Origin: Taxawa tesnikishii (nom. ined.)
Taxonomy: Eukaryota; Ascomycota; Dothideomycetes; Dothideales
Length of the DNA stretch: 64,000 bases
Assembly (NCBI GenBank): GCA_030247885.1
Contig: JAPDRO010000013.1
Span: 248,001 to 312,000 of the forward strand
Reading direction: 5' to 3'
Positions 11,094 to 22,442 of this stretch are shown piece by piece; positions within the stretch are counted from its first letter, which is position 1; each line of letters begins with the position of its first letter. Under the pieces are notes generated by a model. The model saw only the letters and a list, made by a program, of their open reading frames with translations, ran no database searches and was not told where the DNA came from. A program made the position numbers and the translations under genes.

Positions 11094-13132
11094 ATGGATT
11101 CTAGCAATGGAGGAAGAACAAACCGCAGTGATTCTATCAGCATGCCCTATAACACAGAGAGTCCCACATGCTCGCGGAGGACGGATAGAGACGGCACACG
11201 GGACGGCAGACAGAACGTGAGCAGGCATCAGGAGGACCAGCACATACCACCACATCAGCGCAAAATGAGCGAGCGTGACGCCTATCACCACATGTCTATT
11301 GAACAAAACGGCAGATTTGATAGCACTACACCTGAGCCACAACAATCACCGCACCATGAGCAGGAAGCACGACCCAGCGACATGGAAATCTATCACGACC
11401 TTTTGCAGATCCTGGAGGAGGTTGCGCCTGACGAGTCTGATCTGGTACATCCGTTCCAGGTAGCATCTCTGGTCCCGCCTATCACACACGAATCTCTGGG
11501 CGAGCTTGATATCGCCCGTATCATCAACAATCCCAAACTCAGGCACGACGTCAACTTTGACAGAGAGCTGCATTTCCGGCCTAATACCGACGGTTCAAGA
11601 GGCAAGATCAAGCAACAGACGTCAAGAGATTACTGGGATGCTCTGACAGCCGAGCTGATATTGTACAATCAAGTCGGGGCAAGACTTCTCCAATGCGACA
11701 ACCTGCTCGGTCAGGAGCAGTTTGTACGGATGATGGAAATGGCACAGAAGCGCATGCCCGGCATTCTCGAGACGGTCAAAGAAGTCCTGAAGTCATTGGT
11801 TCCCGAGAGGGACCAGGCGAGGGTCAACGATAGATTGGATATTCCCGTGATCATGCAGCAGATCAGCAAAGGTGTCTTCGATCTGATGGATCTCGCACAG
11901 TGGCTCTCCAAGCTACTGAAGGATCACTGCGCGCCAATGCGGGACGAGTGGATTGACAGGATGGTTGAAATGACCCAGCAAGGCGTCGTGGAAGGCTCAC
12001 CGCATGGGATTGTCGAGGGCATGAGAGAGCTGCTGAGTATCCTCGAATCCATGAAGCTGGTATGTCCCGTGCTTCTTTCTCAGTTGCTTGGTGTAGAAAT
12101 CTAACAGATTGGCTTAGGATGTTGCAAACCACCAGATCCGGCACCTCAGGGCGCTTCTCATCGAAGATACCGTCAACTTCCAGCAGCGTTACCACATTCA
12201 CCGTATGACATATGGCCGCCTCGACGTTACCCGGTCCCGTATGTGGTTTGCAATGGAAGAGCTTCAGCTCCAGCAGCCGATCGCCACACCAGACCACCTT
12301 AGGGTCTTCACTCTCGCTCTCCTCCGTGGACTCCTGTCGCAAAGCTCTCTTTCTTCTTTCCCGGAGACGTTTCAGCTTGACGGCGAGCGCCTCCGCTCCA
12401 TGCGCAACGACCTCCATAACATCGTTTACCTCGACATCTGCTGCGATGTCCTTACTGACCTGGCCGGTAATAGACTCAGCGCTGCATCCCTCTCGTCAGC
12501 ACGAACAAGCCTCAGAAGCGCACTCGCTGATATCGTCGGCGACGTGCGGAAATTTGCCGATAGCATCGGTAATATCGCAGTCGAGATCGTGCGCCTGCTG
12601 CTGCTGCACGAGCACGCCGGCAAACTGTACGATCCAGATCTCGTGGCTCACGCAGAGGACCGCCTTCGTGTCGACTTGCAAACCTCGTCGCGAGCGTTCA
12701 GCACCCACGCCAGCAAGCTCATTGAGACTCAATCCCTCAAGCTGTACAACTGGGTCAAAGCGTCTCTGCGCCTCTCCATCATGCAGCTGCACGAAGCTAT
12801 GATGCCACCCATTTCTCCCCGCCTTCCTTTGTTGGCCTCATCAACACGCACGGTTCTACTGGTGCCGACAAAGCTATTGAGGACGTCTTCCGCCGCATCA
12901 CGCACGTCGCAACGCTCCACTGGCATATTTGGGCGCCCATCGTGTACCTGGTGCCGCAGGAAGAGGTGCAGTCGAGCGCGCAGAGTGTGTCGGGGATTCC
13001 GATTCGGGCTCTGATGGCGCGTTCGCGCTACGCCAGGCGGGTGCGCCGTCTCCGAGTCCATCACCTAGCCCGGAAGCACAGGGTCAAGTGCCGGAATCCG
13101 GGCCTGGAGAACCAGAGCTGCAGCATAGATGA
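11094..13132 (+). CDS. SOK1/T-complex protein 11 (Tcp11) family protein, about 660 aa, frame broken twice at C/G runs
   Basis: Exon 1 is 11094-12059 and exon 2 is 12118-13132, with a 58-base GT-AG intron. The start is the ATG at 11094 (MDSSNGG); the upstream extension opens with TTG. Residues about 95-600 match the Tcp11 family, for example VNFDRELHFRPN followed later by NQVGARLLQCDNLL. Fungal members are linked to cAMP/PKA signalling (yeast SOK1 suppresses loss of PKA). The translation leaves frame at CCCC 12817-12820, and the conserved continuation (SFVGLINTHGSTGADKAIED) sits in the next frame. A second break falls at GGGG 12992-12995, after which a Ser/Pro-rich tail runs to TGA at 13132. 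One extra base at each run makes exon 2 divisible by three. I regard these as probable sequence errors rather than a dead gene. Confidence 0.82.
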
Positions 13133-14525
13133 GCGGCCGTCTGAGTGAATGTGCCGCTCGTAAACGGCTCGTGTGCAATTCCTCCGGAAGAGCAACAAAC
13201 GTTGGACACAAAGGTCGAGCCGATTCCGACCAGTCCGTTGCCGCTCTCTCACACACACGGCACTGACCCACGGTTCTCACGATTCTCGCTCCAGAGAGTG
13301 TTGCATCTGCGACCCATGACTCCAGCAGATCAGCTAGCCACCCGGGACCAGCAGCGGGACGCCAAAGGTCTCAAGCCATACCTACTCCCATCCTAATCTT
13401 TAATGTGTACACAAGAAGAATTGCTGCTTTTCCCCTGCATTACCTGCAACACAACCCGACACTGGTGTTGTTTATTTTTGTTGTCACTGTTTTCACCCTT
13501 TTTTTTGTTTTGTTTTTATTCCACAAGGCTCATACCACGGGAACACTATCAAGCGAAGGCGCTCAGAGGCGTTTGTTATGGCGCAACAGGAACACGTGAA
13601 GGGAGGACAAGCCAATTGGGGGAAAGGAGGACGGGCGTGTGGGATTGTTCATGTTGTACCGTGCGACGAGGGCGTAAGCAGTCGCAATGGTATCTACAAC
13701 CATCTAGTCTGGTTTCTCTAAGTCTTTCTGCTGTAAGGTGCGTCGTAGGGTGAAACATTGGGACGTAAGCCAGCCAGACATCGGACAGCCTGCGGGACAG
13801 TCTATCCGCAACTCGTCGTCCTCTTCACGCTCAGCAGGCAAACGCATCACGCCTGTCTGTACGTGTCCACTTGCAGTGTCTTAGTGAGAAGGTGTGGGAT
13901 GTTCTCTGTAAGATAAGCCACACGGGGACCACAATGGCTATTGGCCGGTCCGAGAGTGTACCGTAAGGCATACCAAGCGACAGCCCACCGGTACGGTGCA
14001 CAAAGCCGGCTCTGTCGTGCCTACATGGCATCTCAAGTGGATGTCTCCATGTCGAGGCGTCATGCCAAGCTCGGCTGGGAGAAGCTTGAAGCTCGAAGCT
14101 TGTTCGGCTAGCGCAAGTCGCAAAGTCGCAGGTGGCAGGTCCGGAGCCTCGACATTCTACTCCGGCAAACGACGTAGTATGATCTCATCCATTGACTCGG
14201 ATGCCTTCAATGTGATGTGATGTGGTGCTTGAATCAACGTCAGACGTGGGTGCAGGTGCAGGTGCAGGTGCAGATGCAGGTGCAGGTGCTGGTGCAGATG
14301 CAAAGGCACGGCATATGGACGTGATGCCGGTGCTTCCGTCAACACATCATGACACTCAATTGGCACTGATATCACAGTAGCCTATCCCGTTTCTTCTGCT
14401 TCATCTTCCCTCCTCCCTCCCTCCCTCCTTCCTTCCTCCGAGTCTCTTCCTTCCGCACCCAAAACGAGCCAGTCGACAACCTGTCCATAAGGCAACATCA
14501 CGTCGACATCAGGCAACCGCACGCC
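13133..14525. other. Intergenic region with a GTGCAG hexamer repeat
   Basis: No gene is supported over these 1.4 kb. A tandem hexamer array based on GGTGCA occupies about 14250-14301 with a few T and A variants. From 14395 the sequence is pyrimidine-rich (CTCCCTCC), as expected just upstream of the next start codon. Confidence 0.5.
14250..14301. repeat. Hexanucleotide tandem repeat (GTGCAG)n
   Basis: About eight units of GTGCAG are read in a row, interrupted by GATGCA and GCTGGT variants. It lies in intergenic DNA about 220 bases upstream of the FMN-enzyme gene. Confidence 0.85.
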
Positions 14526-15936
14526 ATGGACACCAAGAACCCAAACAAGGACTTCAGAACCACTCCCGAGTACGCAGAGTACCAGCGTGACAACTTCTGG
14601 CAGGATAACGACGGCAAGGTTGCTCCCTTCAACACCGGTACGCAGTGCTTCCCCATCCGTATCCTCCTCTCCCTCTCCCTCTCCCTCTGCACCAGTCCAC
14701 TGACAGCTGCGTCCATCAGACCCTGGCAAGCTCGAGGAGCGCGCCAAACAGAAGCTCTCCGAAGGCGGTTGGTACTATGCCTCATCCAACGCCGGCCAGT
14801 CCACCACGCACCTCGCAAACCGTCAAGCCTTCTACCGCCATCGCATCATCCCGCGCATGCTCGTCGACACCAACAAGCGCGACACTGCATGGGAAATCTG
14901 GGGCCACAAGACATCTGCACCAATTGGCTTCGCTCCCATCGGTATCAACAAGATCTACCACCCACACGCAGAGATCCCTGTAGCGCAGGTCGCCAAGGAG
15001 CTCAACCTACCATACTGCCTCAGCACTGCGGGCTCCACGAGCATTGAGGATGTGGGCAAGGCCAACGGCGAGGGCACGCGTTTCTTCCAGCTCTACATGC
15101 CACACGATGACGAGCTGACCGTATCACTGCTCACACGTGCTGTCAAGTCCGGCTTTAGCGCCTGCATCCTGACGGTCGACACCTGGCAGCTCGGTTGGCG
15201 CCATGACGATATTGCGAACAGCAACTACGCTTTCTACCACGGTATCGGTGCCGATCTGGGTCTGACCGACCCCGTGTTCCAGAAGCGGTTGGCTGAGGAC
15301 GGTATCGACCCCAAGACTATGCCGAACGAGGCGGGTGCAAAGTGGATTGACAATGTCTGGCACGGCCGCGCACACAGCTGGGACAAGATGCCATGGCTGA
15401 TAAAGACTTGGAAGGAACTCAGCGGCGGCAAGCCCTTCGCCATTAAAGGCATCCAGAGCGTGGACGACGCTAAGAAGGCGGTCGAGATCGGCTGCGACGG
15501 AATCGTTGTTAGTAACCATGCCGGCAGGCAGGTGGATGGAGCGACGGCGAGCTTGGATGCATTGGAGGAGATCGCCGACGGTATGTGCTCTCTTTCTCCC
15601 TTGGTCATCTGCACAACCACGCTAACGTATATGTACCCAGCCGTCGGTGACAAGATCTACATCATGTTCGACTCTGGCGTTCGCGGCGCGTCCGACGTCG
15701 CCAAGGCGCTCGCCCTGGGCGCGAAGTTTGTCTTCGTTGGACGCCTTTGGGTCTGGGGACTCTCCATTATGGGCGTACACGGCGTGCGCCATGTCATGAA
15801 ATCCCTACTTGCTGATATGGATATCTTCCTCAACGTCGCCGGGTTCCAGAACATCGGACAAATCCAGGGACACAAAGAGGTTCTGCAGAGTCTGCCGAAG
15901 CAATACGCGCTCATCCCGGAGAAGAGTCGGTTGTAG
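14526..15936 (+). CDS. FMN-dependent alpha-hydroxy-acid dehydrogenase/oxidase (lactate 2-monooxygenase-like), 422 aa
   Basis: Exons 14526-14637, 14720-15580 and 15641-15936 (introns of 82 and 60 bases) give an intact frame. The TIM-barrel landmarks of the family are present: PIGFAPIG near the start of the barrel, FFQLYM, CILTVDT, the catalytic region SNHAGRQVDGA (the usual form is SNHGGRQ, so one Gly is Ala here), and the FMN phosphate loop DSGVRGASDV followed by GRLWVWGL. A long insertion between strands 4 and 5 (about residues 225-280) resembles lactate 2-monooxygenases more than glycolate oxidases. Family members oxidise 2-hydroxy acids such as L-lactate; the true substrate here is not evident. 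No targeting signal or cytochrome b2 domain is seen, so it is probably cytosolic. Confidence 0.88.
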
Positions 15937-16400
15937 GCTATGGTTGCAAATGAGTGTACGATTGGCGTTTGGAGATGTGCATGTATTAAACTCAGATGAA
16001 CGTAATGGTTGAAATGATAAGTCGACCACTTATTAGATGCGGTGGTGGCGGTGCATTCACAGGAGCCTTCGCACCATTGACCTTCGGCAGTTATTCGGTC
16101 TGTCCAACCTGAGGTTCTTGTGAGCTCTGCATGCATACTCTTTTGCGTCACCGTTAGCTTTCTGGTTCATCTAGACAGTAGATTGAAGGCGCCATACGAC
16201 ACGGCTGAAAAACAATATCAATGCCTGCAGGACACGGTGTACAACACCAGGCAGAGACAACAAATGGCGAGGACGCGTAATCAATCTCATCCTGAATCTT
16301 GCACCTTCGTCCATCTACGCTTCCACAAGGTAATCGTTCGCTCACTCTATCGCCATGTCGCGGCGACCGCATACCTAGGATAACCGCATTCAGCAGTCTC

Positions 16401-18392
16401 ATGACCATGTTTGTGTCTTGGATGGTGGTCGTGCAGCGGCTCATAGTTGCGCTGTGGATGGGTTCGACCGGTCTAGTAGCGGCTACAGAACACTTATCTC
16501 GTCTACAGACAGTCCTTTCGAGTGCCGGACCTACCACAACATTGAATTTTTCGTCGTCTTCTCCGCACGTTTTCGCATCTGTCTTTGGTCTTTTACAACA
16601 GTGGCCCAACTCGTTCTTCACTGAAGGCCACGCCATCGTACCGTGCGAGATACCCGCAAACACGAATCTCTACCACGCACGAACGAACCAAGACGTGCCA
16701 CCGAGTCCGGAATGGCTTGCCTTTGATGTAGAGATGTCATATGGCATAGCAGGCAACCTCCAGAATTCCCATATGCTCACTTACCGCACGACGAGGCCGG
16801 TGAAATGTATATATTTCGACGGCGCTTCAGCGGCCTTGAACACGAACATGGACTCGCAGATGGTCTTCATCCACAACAGCAGCGCCAATGTACCAGACCA
16901 CCCACAACTTGGACGTCCGGGAGGAAACCTTACGGGAAACGATACGTCTGGAGTACCGAGGCGCGGTATACTGGACGCTGAGTACAATCGAGCGGAGGCG
17001 CTCTGTGCTTACATCAAGGAGAACAATCTCGGCGGCCGAGGCTGGGGCTACGAGGGAATCGTCAGAATGAACGCGGGTTTCGAACTAATCTGGTGCGATT
17101 TTAGCTCGCCATCCGCGCGACTCGTTTCAAATCTCAACATCAGTATCCCTTTCTCCTTCAGTGGCGATGGCAATTTCAGGCCACCACCATACTCGGGTCG
17201 CCCATCTGGGCCTTATGGTCCACTTTCGCCGCCAATGACTGACCTATCTCCTTTCGACAGAAGCGCTGAACTGGGATGGCTTCAAGCCACTGTCAATCAG
17301 TATGGCTTCTCAAGCGGCATGCCCGGACGGGGCGAGATAAGAGTCAGGCCCGATTCTTGCGGCATCTTCACTTTTTACGACGCAGAGCTAGCAGACCAGG
17401 AGCATGCCAGAATGGTTCGTGAGAGGCAGACTTACAGCATTAGTTCCACCGGAACTTGGAAGCTCCCGAAGAATGAATCCGAGAGAGACTCTGCACTCCA
17501 AGCCATGATGAGACGACGCAGATATCACCGCGCAGAGAACGTGAGCGCTGCCGATGGCCTGCATATGCGCAAAGCGGTCAAACAGCGTCTAGGGACATTT
17601 CTTGATGAACGGCATGGTTGTTGCAGCGGAATCGACTGGCGCTCGACAACACAGGAGATTGTGATGACTTACAGCACCCCTTTGTTGTTGCTGGCGAGAG
17701 CTTTGAAGAAATTATCGCCCGCCGAGTCTGTCCACCAAAATGAAACTTGGGTTCGAGAGTCTCTTTCAGAGATCAGAGGACAGACACACCAGCTCATGAT
17801 GCCTTACTACATCTATCCGCCCGAAGACACGATCAAGCGGTCGGTGGCGGAAGCGTTCAGCAAATATTCTCCAGGGGCACAGGAGCTATATCTGCAATGC
17901 CGCCACCAGCACGCTCCTTTCGCCGACCTGGCGAGATCAGAGCAGCAGATCTACACAGCGATATACGAGGTTCTAGGGTCCATCTGTCACGTACTATCGA
18001 GAACATTCCTCGGTGTCGAAGCATTCTGGTTCTCTCACTTCGAGGACGGCATTGCTGTTGCTGAGCTGCAACACAACACGGACAAGTTCAAGGCCGCTGC
18101 CACAGCCTGGCGCCACGATCTGGAAGAACTGATGGCTTGGCTCGGTTGGGCCGATCAATGGACGACTTGTGATCCGGATTGCGGTATGCATCAGGTCTGT
18201 TCGATTCCCATCTGGCCGCTGCCGATGACTTTCCGTAGTGGACCGGATGGACCACCGCAGAGGCCTCCTTCTGGCAATGAGACTTATCCAGGCTACGGAG
18301 ATGATGGAAAGGGACCTCACCGCTGGCCTGGTCCGGACAACAAAGCGGAGCTATGGGAGCCGAGGTGCATTAACAGGACCGAGTTTGTTTGA
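16401..18392 (+). CDS. Large secretory-pathway glycoprotein of unknown function, 663 aa
   Basis: Single-exon intact frame. The frame is open from 16299, but that codon is TTG; the ATG at 16401 directly precedes a hydrophobic stretch (VVVQRLIVALWMGSTGLVA) that looks like a signal peptide or signal anchor. The body is rich in Asn-X-Ser/Thr sites and has scattered Cys residues, including a late CDPDCGMHQVC cluster at about residues 590-605. Blocks such as PEWLAFDVEMSYGIAG, KCIYFDGASAAL and GRGWGYEGIVRMNAGFELIW look strongly conserved and I believe they occur in uncharacterised proteins of many Pezizomycotina. I recognise no catalytic domain. An ER, Golgi or cell-surface location is inferred from the N-terminus and glycosylation sites. 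Confidence 0.8.
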   Translation: MTMFVSWMVVVQRLIVALWMGSTGLVAATEHLSRLQTVLSSAGPTTTLNFSSSSPHVFASVFGLLQQWPNSFFTEGHAIVPCEIPANTNLYHARTNQDVPPSPEWLAFDVEMSYGIAGNLQNSHMLTYRTTRPVKCIYFDGASAALNTNMDSQMVFIHNSSANVPDHPQLGRPGGNLTGNDTSGVPRRGILDAEYNRAEALCAYIKENNLGGRGWGYEGIVRMNAGFELIWCDFSSPSARLVSNLNISIPFSFSGDGNFRPPPYSGRPSGPYGPLSPPMTDLSPFDRSAELGWLQATVNQYGFSSGMPGRGEIRVRPDSCGIFTFYDAELADQEHARMVRERQTYSISSTGTWKLPKNESERDSALQAMMRRRRYHRAENVSAADGLHMRKAVKQRLGTFLDERHGCCSGIDWRSTTQEIVMTYSTPLLLLARALKKLSPAESVHQNETWVRESLSEIRGQTHQLMMPYYIYPPEDTIKRSVAEAFSKYSPGAQELYLQCRHQHAPFADLARSEQQIYTAIYEVLGSICHVLSRTFLGVEAFWFSHFEDGIAVAELQHNTDKFKAAATAWRHDLEELMAWLGWADQWTTCDPDCGMHQVCSIPIWPLPMTFRSGPDGPPQRPPSGNETYPGYGDDGKGPHRWPGPDNKAELWEPRCINRTEFV

Positions 18393-18531
18393 CGTCCATA
18401 TGGACGTGCGAAATATGTGTACATCCATGAAAAAATGCCCTCATTGATGTCTGTATATGAAGCCGTGATATCCAGATACTCAAGCATGCAACGCCACCCC
18501 AACACCCCCATTTCCGCTATAGACAAGGTAC

Positions 18532-19302
18532 TCACAGCCAATCTCTCCAGCCCCAGCTCTTCTTCTCTCCAGGTAGCTTGCAGTCTTCGATTTCAGCTTT
18601 CGTGACGTTCTTCCATTGCTCAACCGGAATCCATCCGATGTATGCGCGGTCACCGAAACCACCGATCCAGTACACCTCGTCCACGACCAGCCTCACCCAG
18701 TGGCTCTCATGAATGCGGTTTCCGGGCAGCCACGCCACAGCATCAGGGTGGCTCTTGACAAAGCAAGCCGCAAGTCCCTCCTCCCGCGCCTCCTCCTCGC
18801 TAATGTCCTCCAGATGCCCGATCAGGCTGTATCGCGGAAGACTCGCCGCACTGTGCCACCGACCATCCCGTGGATGCCAGCGAAGGGAAAGAGTGATGTT
18901 GCTGCCAGCAGCAACGTTCTTGAAGGACGTAGCGATTGAGATTGCCAGAATGGTCGGGTTGCCGCTGCTGGGCTCGCAATCGGCGTAGTAGTCCATCAAC
19001 CCGATAGGCGAGCCGCCGAGCCCCGAGGGCCGGTTCTCCAGAGCAAATATCCCATCTGAGGAGGACGAGCTAGGGAATACTGTTGAGAGTGTAGCCAGGT
19101 TCTCAAGGTGGAGGATGCGCCGGGCTTGGACAGCAGACTCGTGGACTGTCGGGATGCGATAGGTGGGGGAGGAGGAGGAGGAGGAGGAGGAGGAGGAGGA
19201 GGAGAATGGCGGGTTCGAGAAGATGTGTTGCGGGCTTGGGAGAGAGAAGGCTGAGGCGCTAGCCAGCAGCAGGCTCGAGAACAAGGCGCTGAGGAGATGC
19301 AT
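18532..19302 (-). CDS. CREG-like secreted FMN-binding split-barrel protein (pyridoxamine oxidase-like), 256 aa
   Basis: Intact single-exon gene with ATG at 19302. A clear signal peptide (MHLLSALFSSLLLASASA) is followed by a poly-Ser run encoded by a (GGA)n/(TCC)n repeat, then a CREG/Pyrid_oxidase_2 domain from about residue 50 to the end: VHESAVQARRILH, GSPIGLMDYYADC, NITLSLRWHP, HPDAVAWLPGNRIHESHW and VYWIGGFGDRAYIGWIP. CREG proteins have the PNPOx fold but usually lack enzyme activity; in fungi they are secreted or vacuolar with no settled role. It ends convergently with the 663-residue glycoprotein gene, 139 bases away, and is divergent from eS30. Confidence 0.88.
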   Translation of the reverse strand: MHLLSALFSSLLLASASAFSLPSPQHIFSNPPFSSSSSSSSSSSSPTYRIPTVHESAVQARRILHLENLATLSTVFPSSSSSDGIFALENRPSGLGGSPIGLMDYYADCEPSSGNPTILAISIATSFKNVAAGSNITLSLRWHPRDGRWHSAASLPRYSLIGHLEDISEEEAREEGLAACFVKSHPDAVAWLPGNRIHESHWVRLVVDEVYWIGGFGDRAYIGWIPVEQWKNVTKAEIEDCKLPGEKKSWGWRDWL

Positions 19303-19732
19303 CGTGTTTCGCGTTGGGTGCAGAAGCAGCAGACTTGGACAAACACGCGATGACCGTGTTAAGTGGAGTTTGGTCTGATCTGATCCTCGGGGTGAAGATA
19401 AGATATGCAGTCCATGTTCGAGAGCGAGAGTGGGAAGCAGTCATCGAGCCGAAGTGTCTTGGCACGCTAAGCCGCGCACAGAGCGAAGCCATTTCGACCT
19501 GCTTGCCTTCCCTTCAAAGCGGCGACAGCGAACTTTGACATCTCCTCCACGGTCAACGACACATCCATCATCCTGTGAGTCTACGCTGCCATCATCAGCA
19601 GAACCACCACTCTCGACGCGACGTATCTTCTCGCTCTCTCCGAACACACCCGCCAGGAAACAGCACCAACTAACGTATCTATCGCTTGCCGCAGAACCCA
19701 TCAACTCCATCAGCAACCCATAAACCGCCAAC
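19303..19732. promoter_or_regulatory. Divergent promoter of the CREG-like gene and eS30
   Basis: These 430 bases separate two divergent start codons. Close to the eS30 start the plus strand is CT/CA-rich (for example CTCGCTCTCTCC near 19631), in line with fungal ribosomal protein gene promoters. No specific element can be named. Confidence 0.4.
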
Positions 19733-20124
19733 ATGGGTAAGGTCCACGGATCCCTCGCGCGTGCCGGAAAGGTCAAGTCGCAGACTCCAAAGGTACGAAG
19801 AAGACACATCCAGTTCCTCGAACCGCCGCCTCAATACGACACACCCGCCTCGAATGATAGCGTCAACACCCGCCACCGAGATGTGTAGAAGGGATCAGGA
19901 ACGGGAGCTAATACGCTTTGCCACAACAGGTTGAGCCACAAGAGAAGAAGAAGACCCCCAAGGGCCGCGCAAAGAAGAGAATCACATACACCCGCCGCTT
20001 CGTCAACGTTACCATGACCGGTGGCAAGAGAAAGGTATGACAGAGAACGCGTAGCCACACCGCTACAAAAGAGAGGATAGAGGTACTGATGTGGCATCAG
20101 ATGAACCCCAACCCAACTTCGTAA
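19733..20124 (+). CDS. RPS30: 40S ribosomal protein eS30, 62 aa, 3 exons
   Basis: Exons 19733-19792, 19930-20034 and 20101-20124 (introns of 137 and 66 bases) encode [20 protein letters not shown], then [20 protein letters not shown], then [15 protein letters not shown] and MNPNPTS. This is the complete 62-residue fungal eS30, a small-subunit protein near the decoding centre. As usual in fungi it is not fused to a ubiquitin-like leader. The last exon holds only seven codons plus the stop, and no exon is long enough to show up as an open frame of notable size, so the gene is easily missed. Confidence 0.96.
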
Positions 20125-20792
20125 ACGGCTTAATGAGCATGAAGGGGGCGCAAGGCGGTGCATGAGGACGGAGACGTCAGCACGATGGGTGTTTGTTTCT
20201 AGTGCTTCGGATTGCAAAAACATGGACATGCATTCCTGACTATGATGATCAGGCGTCTCGAGAGCATAGAAGACGGATACGGTCCTGCTCGAGGATGGGA
20301 CCTGTCATCGATGGGAGGATGGGTGTATTTACGGCGTCTCTGATGACTACTTTGCAAATGCAGTCTTCTTCTCTGGCCAATCTGTTTTGCTCACTGAGTG
20401 ATCTCTCGTGTTTCTTTCACCGTTGTCCTTGATGAGATTGAAGAGAAGTGACTTCTGATACTGCTGCTTTGCTTTGCTCTGCTTCTCTTATCAATTTGGC
20501 ATATCGCTCTATGGGAGTTTGCTGTCCACGCGCCCCTTCCACAATCTCCCTTCACATATGTTACCCCATAGGCTCGGAATCCTCTATGGATAGATAGATA
20601 GATAGCGAATGTCCGCATCTGCGTTCCCTCAAGCCCCGGTATTCTCCGAGCAAGGGTTCGACGTCATGCAGCGCGTCGTCCAAGCTCCAGATGCTGCCTG
20701 CAGCACCACTGCGCGTTTCCATCCAGCATTCTGTTCTACAGCTATTGCCAGAGAACCAAGAGTTTCTAGACAATACATCAGAACCGCGTATC
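20125..20792. other. Intergenic, eS30 3' flank and FMP46-like promoter
   Basis: No gene is seen in 668 bases. A short (GATA)4 tetranucleotide run lies at about 20588-20605. Otherwise nothing is recognised. Confidence 0.45.
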
Positions 20793-21467
20793 ATGTTCGG
20801 AGCGTTCAAGAACCTGTTCAAGGAGGTCGGTATCACCCTGTACTTGCTGAGGCCTCGGAGAACTGGGTAGCTATCCGCGTCATGCCAACCTGCTAACGGA
20901 GCTCTCAGGCGGGCGTCAAGGACGTGATCACTCTCTTCCACGCACCTAAGAATCCCGCCTCTGTTCGCGTGCATACTCTTCTCAAGCAATCAGCTGCCGG
21001 AGCCCAAGCCACCGCTACTCAAGACCAAGCATCTAGCCATGCTACGCAGTCGAAGGATGAAAGGACAGAGTTCAACTTAGGTACGGCCAAACAACTCCAA
21101 GACGGAACAATACCCGACGTGAAGGAAGCGCATTGTTGCTGATCACGGAGAACGAGTACAGACGTTCAAGAGGCAGCGCCCACGAGCGACCAGCTCAGTA
21201 GCATCCTGGAGTACTTGGGCGAGGACAAGGCTGGCACAGTCGTCCAGGGCGCGACGAGTACTAGCGATGCGATCAGGAAGCTGAGCTCGAACGCGAGTCT
21301 GTTCCAAAGACCGTTGGTGGTGGATTGGAACAACGGGAAAGCTGGTACGTAGTTCTCAGACTCGGATACGGAACAATGTGGCTTGGGTGATAGCTGATAT
21401 GCGGACAGTGCTGGGAGACAACGAGTCGGAGATCTTAAAGTTGGTCAAGCAGACAAAGTCGGCATGA
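20793..21467 (+). CDS. FMP46-like thioredoxin-fold redox protein (DUF1687), 148 aa, 4 exons
   Basis: Exons 20793-20825, 20909-21080, 21162-21344 and 21409-21467 give an intact frame. It starts MFGAFKNLFKE and continues with DVITLFHAPKNPASVRVHTLL, the thioredoxin-like beta-alpha start of the DUF1687/FMP46 family, then EYLGEDKAGTVVQGA and LFQRPLVVDWNNGKA near the end. Yeast Fmp46 is a putative mitochondrial redox protein. The usual Cys of thioredoxins is replaced by HAPKNP here, so classical disulfide chemistry is doubtful. The first intron has a rare GTCGGT donor but a good CTAAC branch site at 20892-20896, and the reading phase requires this donor. Confidence in the family is good; the function is unknown. 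Confidence 0.82.
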
Positions 21468-22442
21468 GAAATGAGAGGATTCGGGATGGAGCAACTGTAA
21501 CGATAGGCATCGGATGCGTTGGGCTGAGTCCCAACGGCAATTCATGAGGACGTGGCATCACAGGCACGATGGCAAGATGTGGCTCGGTAGGAGAAGAAGA
21601 TGGAGCATTGATTGCACGTAAGAAACATGGCCGCCAGGGACCTTTTGCACTGAGCTAGATGATGCATGTCGTGTCACTGAGCGTGCGCAAGTAGAAAGAG
21701 AGAGAAGAGCTTTGCATGCGGAAACGAAATGTATGCGTCAAGCTGATGCAGGCGGCCTTGTCAGCTCCGTCGAACCGTGAGCATGGCTGCAATCGGATGC
21801 CGTTTGTCTCGGGAAACTGCAGGCATAGGTCGAAAACTCGTCCTGGAGCCTTTCTCAAACAGACTTGGGGACCGTCTTATACTCTTGCACTTAGCCCCTC
21901 TCGACTCCTTCTGTTGGAGCCTCCGCAATCTGCCAGTCTATCCACGGTTGACGCCCAAGATTGCAGCAAGGATGGAAGGAAGAGGCAGCAAGTGAAGCAC
22001 ATCTAACAGAGTATGCTCCCCTTCATTTTCTTCTACTCTTGGTTTTTTTCCTTTGTCGTGTCGTGTTGAGTCGTGCTGTGGGTGAAAAACAACACGAAGG
22101 GATGATGTCAGGCTGCCTCCTCTGAAACGCGGACGAGCGACTTCCCTTTGGGAATGCATGAGCATGAGTGTGAGCATGCTGCTCCAAGCTGCAGCTTGAC
22201 ACGCATCTCCCCTTGTACTTTCTTCACTTGCACCCACCCACCGGAAAATCTTCCTTGACAGCAACGACAACAAAAGCGACATCGTCTCGCACCTCGCACC
22301 TCGCACCTCCCACCTTCTCCCTTTCCTTTCTCGCTCTCGCTCTATCAACCGTGCACTACCAGCAACATCGACACAAGCGCACCTGCCTCACCGTACACTC
22401 GCCACTCATAGATCCTTCTTCCGTCAATGTTTGGCGTCTACA
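21468..22442. other. Intergenic with long CT-rich leader
   Basis: About 1 kb without a supported gene. From 22210 the plus strand is rich in CACC, CTC and GCAC repeats (CTCGCACCTCGCACCTC near 22291), typical of a fungal promoter or 5' leader for the gene that starts at 22443. Confidence 0.45.
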
